From: Limnephilus marmoratus
Taxonomy: Eukaryota > Arthropoda > Insecta > Trichoptera > Limnephilidae
Direction: 5' to 3'
Length of the DNA stretch: 64,000 nt
Assembly (NCBI GenBank): GCA_917880885.1
Contig: OU862920.1
Location: 39,157,019-39,221,018, forward strand
Shown here: positions 58,795 through 64,000 of the stretch, in pieces
How the letters are laid out: the number at the start of each line of letters is the position of its first letter
How positions within the stretch are numbered: position 1 is the stretch's first letter
Made by a program: the position numbers and the translations under genes
Notes under the pieces: generated by a model
The model's input: the letters and a program-made list of their open reading frames with translations, nothing else
What the model was told of the DNA's origin: nothing
The model's database searches: none

Positions 58795-61111
58795 CAGTGG
58801 CGGACTAAGCCCGTCAGAGGCCCGGGGCGGCAAAGCTGAATGAGGCCCCCCCCCCCCATGATTTAAAAAGTTGATATAATTTTACAAGATTTTTATTCAG
58901 TTCTCACGGGCCTCTGATCCTGGGGGACTTCCAAACGCCTCCATGTTCCCTTGATCAAATCCTAAACAAGGTTTAAAGGCACCAGGGCACTGTAAAAAAA
59001 GTATTTTTTTTACAGTGCCCATTTTCTAAAAGTGTAATTTGTTTTGCAGTGCCCATTTTCTAAAAGATGCATTTATTAATAATGCTATCACCTAAAGTTT
59101 CAAGGAAATTCTAAGAAAATTTAAAGAAAGTGTTAAACAGTTTGTGTGATGAATTATCCTTCAGCAAAACTTTCAACGCGTTTTTCTCGAAACTACATTT
59201 TTCAACCTTGTTGACAACATATTAGAAAAACTATACATCCGATTTGAATGCAAAAAGTCTTAAAAAGTCCTAAAATCCAGTCACAATGGCACCACTTAGG
59301 GATTTTTTTATAAAGGGCCTCCCTTCTTTATTTTTTAAGAACGCTGAAAATTTTCCATAAAAAATGGAATATAAAATTCGCTGGTCCGCAATTTTTTTTA
59401 TAGATATATCAAAATTCCTCTACGCGGAACTAATAGACACTGGATTTTCGAACAGTTTCAGACTTGGTAGATGCAAAAGTAAATGCAAATGCAATAAAAT
59501 ACATGCGGATATATAGTTTTTTTTTAATATGTTGTCAACTAGGTTGAAAAACGAGTTAAAATAGTTTCGGAAAAAACGAATTCAAAGTTTTGCTGAAGGA
59601 TAATTCAACATACACACTGTTTCAAACGGTTTCACATAAAATGCTGTAAAAAAATTCGTTTTTTAAACGATGCATTTTTTATTTATTTATTTTATTTTTA
59701 TTTTGCAGAAACAAACAGTACATTATTACATGATGGGAAATATTTACAAAGTCATAGAATTAATACAATAATTGGTACCAATGACATGTCGCTGTTATAT
59801 ACTTATATTTTTGTGTGATAAATAATACATTATACCTAAATTCAGTTAGTAACTTATTGAAGGAGAGGGGTGTGGGAGAGTGTTTGTATGTGTGTAATAA
59901 GAGAGGGTGTGTGTGTGTGCATTTATTAATAATAATAATGCTTTCACCAAATTCGTATAATTGACGGAGATACAGCATCTTATATGAAACCGTTTTAAAC
60001 AGTCTGTATGTTAAATTATCCTTCAGCAAAACTTGAACGCGTTTTTCTCAAAACTATGTTTTTCAACCTGGATGACAACATATTAGAAAAAAACTATTCA
60101 TCTTATTTGCATGCACTATGCACCAAGTCTTAAACTGTTCAATGATTCAATCACTATCGCCATTACAGTATTATCCATAAGACGTGTAGGCAACTGCCTA
60201 GGGGCCCCGCATTGGGTAGGGGCCTCTAGGGTAAAGGGCCCCGAGACGTTCATTGCCTAGGGGCCCCGGCATGTTTAAGCCGGCCCTGGAAGGCTCCTTT
60301 TGTCCATAAGGGCAGTGAAGGCCACTGCTTAGGGACCCCGCATCGGGTAGGGGCCCTTAGGGTAAAAGGGCCCCGAGATTTATTTCTTTCTTGGGGGCCC
60401 CGACATGTTTAAGCCGGCCCTGGCAGGGCCATATTGTCCATAAGGCAGTGTAGGCCACCGCTTTCGAAAATCCAGTCACTATAGCCAGTCCATAAGTTGT
60501 GTAGGCACCTCCCTAGGGCCCCGTTTAGGGTAAGGGCCCCGTATGGGGTAGGGGCCCCTAGGGTAAACGGCCCCGAGACGTGCATTGTCTAGGGGCCCCG
60601 AAATGTTTAAGCAAGCCCTGGCAGGGCCGTATTGTCCACAAGGCATTGTAGGCCACTTCCTAGGGGCCACGCATCAGCTAGGGGGCCCTATGGTAAAGGG
60701 GCCCCGAGACGTGCATTGAATAGGGGTCCCGACACGTTTAATTCGACCCTGACTATGATACCAGACGAAGAAAATTTACCATAAAAAAAGAAAATAAAAT
60801 TATTTCAAAAATAAAACGCATTAAAAATTTGCTGAAGAATAATTCAACATTCAACACTGTTCCAAACGGTTTCACATAAAATGCTGTCTATCCGTCAATT
60901 TTTCGAATTTTCTTTTAAAAAATGATGAGAGCATTCTTAACAAGTGCATCTATCAAAAAATGAAATAAAAATTTTTAAAAAATTTACACAGTGGTGTCTT
61001 AATGCCTTGCTTAGGGATTGATCAAGGGAACATGGAGGCGTTTGGGGGCCCCCCAAGACTGGGGGCCCGGGGCGGACCGCCCCCCCCGCCCCCCCCCTTA
61101 GTCCGCCACTG
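58795..61111. mobile_element. Non-autonomous hAT element, 2317 bp, perfect 8-bp target duplication
   Basis: Both ends read CAGTGGCGGACTAAG inward. The flanks 58787-58794 and 61112-61119 are both CGGGAGGA. CAG-type termini and 8-bp duplications are hAT hallmarks. The interior has no transposase. It contains repeated pieces in both orientations (AATTATCCTTCAGCAAAACT at 59153, inverted at about 59585, direct at about 60015, inverted at about 60830) and a GGGGCCCC-rich tandem array. It sits in the large dar1 intron, within about 290 bp of the exon at 61396. Confidence 0.93.
60175..60740. repeat. GC-rich tandem repeats inside the hAT element
   Basis: Irregular units of about 60-150 bp, each containing CCATAAG...GTGTAGGC, CTAGGGGCCCCG, GGGTAAAGGGCCCCGAGACG and ATGTTTAAGCCGGCCCTGG. 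Starts are visible near 60176, 60304, 60430, 60489 and 60636. They cause several spurious open frames. Confidence 0.85.
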
Positions 61112-61395
61112 CGGGAGGAATTATGAAAACAATGACTCAGAAGATGAAAAATTGTTTCGGATTACAAAAAAGTTATCTCAAGTAAAGGAAATTAGAAATT
61201 ACATTAGTAGAAAAATTAATTTGAAGAAGACCACACATTGGTCTAATGTTTATCATAGTCTTTACCGTAATCCTAATTACAGGTTTTATCGGCTTAGCGT
61301 AGGAACTTATTTGCACTAGGACTGTCAGCATCGGTTTGTTCCATTGTAGATATCCAGGTCTGGATGAATGGAAATAGGAATAGGCGACACTTTAC

Positions 61396-61767
61396 CTGCA
61401 TAGGTCCCGGAGAGCCCGGGTCCGACGTGGGCGGTGTCAGCGGGGACATGTAGAGCGGGCGCGCCGAGGGCGGGAAGGGCGGCGCGAAGTTGCCCTGCGC
61501 GAAGGGCTGCGGCTTGGCTTCGTGCGGGGGCGGCGCGACCAGCTCGGCGGCCTCGAGCTTCACGTGCGCGGGCCCCAGAGAGCCCAGAGGCCCTAGTGGC
61601 GCTAGCATGCACGCGTTCTCCGGGTCGATGCTGCGGATGGACGATGCGATGTCCTCCCAGAGCGCGGGTCGCAGGTAGGCGTCTTCCCGCCCGGCCTCGA
61701 ACAGCTCCGCCTCCAGCGAGGGCGGCCCGCCCTCCTGCTTGCATAGCAGGTTATCCAGCTCGCTCGT
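61396..61767 (-). CDS. dar1: dar1, upstream exon (transactivation region), partial gene
   Basis: 372 nt, 124 codons, phase 0 at both ends: acceptor TGTTTTCAG before 61767 and donor GTAAAG after GPMQ. It encodes TSELDNLLCKQEGG, an acidic stretch, LWEDIASSIRSIDPENACML, a Pro-rich middle, and PLYMSPLTPPTSDPGSPGP. LWEDI-x-SSI-x-IDPENA is a conserved acidic motif I associate with insect dar1. The exon is GC-rich against an AT-rich intron. No initiator codon is present, so at least one more 5' exon must lie beyond this acceptor; I found no convincing one up to 64000. Combined with the three downstream exons, 270 codons of the gene are seen. The next intron (53352-61395) is about 8 kb. Confidence 0.85.
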
Positions 61768-62880
61768 CTGAAAACACAATGGAAACTTCTTGTTAAGCAA
61801 CGAAACTTTATTTAGTCATGCCCCTGTAACATCCCATCATCTTGAAAAATAAAATTCAATCAATTTATTCGTTTGGGACTAATTCCTTACTTATAAAAGC
61901 GATGTAAAAATATCGCGATGCGTAAGGTCGGATCAGTGAACCACTTGATTTATTACCACAGCGTTTGCATAGTTAAAACGGTCTTAAATATATATAGATA
62001 CTTATATTTAAAAAAATATTTATTTATTTACAAGAATTTTTTTATTATTACAAATGATTACGCATAGTTATACAATAATTCATTATTATTCTACTACTCC
62101 ATAAGTTGAGCTCTAAGAGCTCGCGTTTATGGTCGGAGTATTTACAAGCAAAAAAAATAAAGTTATAAAGATTTATGTTTGCTTATCGTGTGCACAAGTG
62201 TAGTAATGGTTCAAATCCTGTATGGTACAATAAAATTAAACTTATTAAGTAAACGAAAAACTTATTAAATCTAAGAGAATCACGAGGGCTAAGAAAACAT
62301 GTAAGCAATTTGGAATAATCACTTATTTGCATTTCCACCAAGCAAAGATGCTGCTTTACAAACGAACTCTATGTAATAAACATACATTATATTTTATATG
62401 AATAATTCATTAACCGATGCATAAAGAAGTTTCAACATACTTAAAAAAGCACCTGTGTATTTTGAAATATGCTTTCAGTGAATGCTGAAAAGATTAAACC
62501 ATTGTACTTTTCAATGATCCAAATAAAATCGTACAAGAAAATCAAGCCCGAAGCTGAGAGAGACAGGTTACATATGGGTATTATGGTTATGTTTTGACAA
62601 TCGAGATTTGAGCGTATAAATAAACAATCAATAGAAGACGTCTGCACATGCGCCTGCTTGTCCCGAAACGACAATCGGCCGGTGCCGCCCACGCCACGAA
62701 GCATTGTATGCTAATGGTGTCGAGAGTGCGCGCTGCTAATGCGCCCCACTGCACGAAATTATTACGGAATATTTCTGTCAGAATTCACGGCGATCTTTCA
62801 CTCTCAGTCTTCCAGAGAAGGAGATGAGTTTCTTTAGAGAGAGACAAGTTTTTTTGTATTTCTCAACGAGAAACCCTATC
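61768..62880. other. dar1 intron upstream of the first visible exon
   Basis: AT-rich. The frame at 62441-62704 (minus) is mostly low-complexity, and I see no conserved KLF N-terminus in it. No other exon recognised. Confidence 0.5.
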
Positions 62881-62944
62881 TAGACAATAAATTCCACAGG
62901 GGTGGAAACTTTCATTATAGTCCTTATAAAATACCAACATACAC

Positions 62945-63030
62945 AATCGAAACATTGCAGCATTCTATGAAATGGATTTATCTGTGTTTGGTGACTAGAT
63001 CTGAATAGCCAGATTCTTCTCCACCTTCGA
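62945..63030. repeat. Family D fragment
   Basis: ATCGAAACATTGCAG and GTGACTAGATCTGAATAGCC match the middle of 56600-56850. Confidence 0.65.
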
Positions 63031-63195
63031 AAGGAGTTATAAATAATATATACGTACATACACACAACCTAAGCAAGAATCGTGGCTCCCTAATCAGGCA
63101 CAAGATCAAGTTCCTCTTTTCTGATTAGGTATACATGACCAATGATGACTTTAAATATATTATTTCGTAAAATATTACATTACAATAAAAAAATA

Positions 63196-63415
63196 CAAGT
63201 GGGCATTTCACACGCGGTAGAAATGAAAACGTCAGAAATCTAAAGTATACAGGAGTGGGGAGGCTACGAAGCACCGTACAAAGAAGAGACCAATTATTCT
63301 ATCTCATTCTCTCGCAGGCAAAATATTATGGGTGTATGTGCTTGTCTCTTTTAAGTGTCACTTTTCGTTTCATTGAGGTTCAAATCACAACGGTGCTAAA
63401 GAAATTTTCACTTAA
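63196..63415 (+). repeat. Dispersed repeat family B, copy 3
   Basis: GGCATTTCACACGCGGTAGA, GGAGGCTACGAAGCACCGTA, CTCGCAGGCAAAATATTATG and CAAATCACAACGGTGCTAAA. No MITE insert, so it serves as an empty site for 57068-57318. Confidence 0.85.
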
Positions 63416-63424
63416 AAAAAATAA

Positions 63425-63560
63425 ACTCCTTCTCGTCCCTACAACCTTCAATCCCACAATCCAACATACCCCAATTATAGTCCCACTGGCTTCAGACGTT
63501 TGGGAGCAGTTGGGACTCTTGTCCCAACGGAGCCTTAAATCAAAATACAAGGAAAGTTCA
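63425..63560. repeat. Family D tail
   Basis: CAACATACCCCAATTATAGT, CCCACTGGCTTCAGACG and GGGAGCAGTTGGGACTCTTG match 56755-56840. Confidence 0.75.
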
Positions 63561-63592
63561 CCAATATATTTATATATAGGTATATATTTTAC

Positions 63593-63785
63593 ATGAGCTC
63601 CACACAGGAGGCCCTGAGGAAAGTAATTTCCATCAAGTTAAAAATAATTTCCCTCAGGGCCTATGTCATGTTTTGGGATGCTCTGTGGATAATTTTTTTA
63701 AGGAAAGGAAGGAGAGGAGAGTTCTGGGAAGGAAAAGGGTTTTAGGGGTGGATAGGAATCTGGGTTTCAGTGTGTCCTGGACATC
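63593..63785 (+). repeat. Dispersed repeat family C, copy 3
   Basis: GAGCTCCACACAGGAGGCCC, CTCAGGGCCTATGTCATG, GAGAGTTCTGGGAAGGAAAA and TTTCAGTGTGTCCTGG match 45862-46035 in the same orientation. The remaining sequence to 64000 is not recognised. Confidence 0.8.
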
Positions 63786-64000
63786 CGCCTCCAAGACCTA
63801 GACAAACCTCACCCCATGAACCCGGACACCCCTGCTAAATCACCAAACGTAGCGAACCATTTGGGGTGACCTATGGCAGAGGTGTTGGTTATCCAATTAA
63901 GATTCCCGGTACTTGCGGTACCAATTCCAGACTCCCAAATTGAAATTTGTTAGTTTAAAAGAAAAAAATATGAAAAAGGAAATTTAAAATTGATACATAT

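Noticed and set aside
61325..61744. Ala/Arg-rich alternative frames over the upstream dar1 exon
   Set aside because: Products of high GC content. The frame with TSELDNLL and LWEDIASSI has matching splice phases at both ends.
62441..62704. Upstream dar1 exon
   Set aside because: No conserved KLF N-terminal motif and no matching phase-0 donor was evident; mostly low-complexity translation.

Overview
The window looks like an arthropod, most probably insect, nuclear genome. It is AT-rich, has spliced genes with GT-AG introns, and is full of eukaryotic transposons. I cannot place it below that level from sequence alone. The one recognisable host gene is the C-terminal part of dar1, a KLF5-type zinc-finger transcription factor. 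It lies on the minus strand in four exons between 61767 and 52104, and its 5' exon(s) lie beyond the right edge or were not found.

Left half (1-33016): a satellite array of 36 head-to-tail units of about 859 bp fills 89-31343. It ends in an unrelated block of about 840 bp and a diverged, longer relic unit at 32183-33016. The array has a superstructure: an early irregular zone with a partial duplication, a 140-bp deletion and a piggyBac-type MITE; a 1.72-kb dimer duplication; and a near-identical higher-order duplication of about 10.3 kb (about 9.5-20.7 kb versus about 20.7-31.0 kb). The minus strand of each unit carries a fragment resembling the C-terminal half of a YqaJ-type exonuclease domain, so the satellite probably grew out of a mobile or nuclease gene.

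Middle (33-51 kb): a transposon graveyard containing one striking intact element. There is a broken hAT (33409-34864), two non-LTR reverse transcriptase relics, and a Penelope-like relic. Inserted in the Penelope-like relic is a complete Transib-type (RAG1-like) DNA transposon at 39884-42808. It has 39-bp terminal inverted repeats that begin with the V(D)J heptamer CACAGTG and a perfect 5-bp target duplication CGACG. Its two-exon transposase of 686 codons is open throughout, with D, D, E, the CxxC and the HxxxxH of the RAG1 catalytic core all visible. Further on are small dispersed repeats, a minisatellite, and a mariner relic inside a larger inverted-repeat structure.

Right (51-64 kb): dar1. 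Its 8-kb intron (53352-61395) holds a tRNA-derived SINE head, several dispersed repeats, a 251-bp hAT MITE nested in one of them, and a 2.3-kb non-autonomous hAT with a perfect 8-bp target duplication. The remaining stretches are AT-rich and I see no genes in them.
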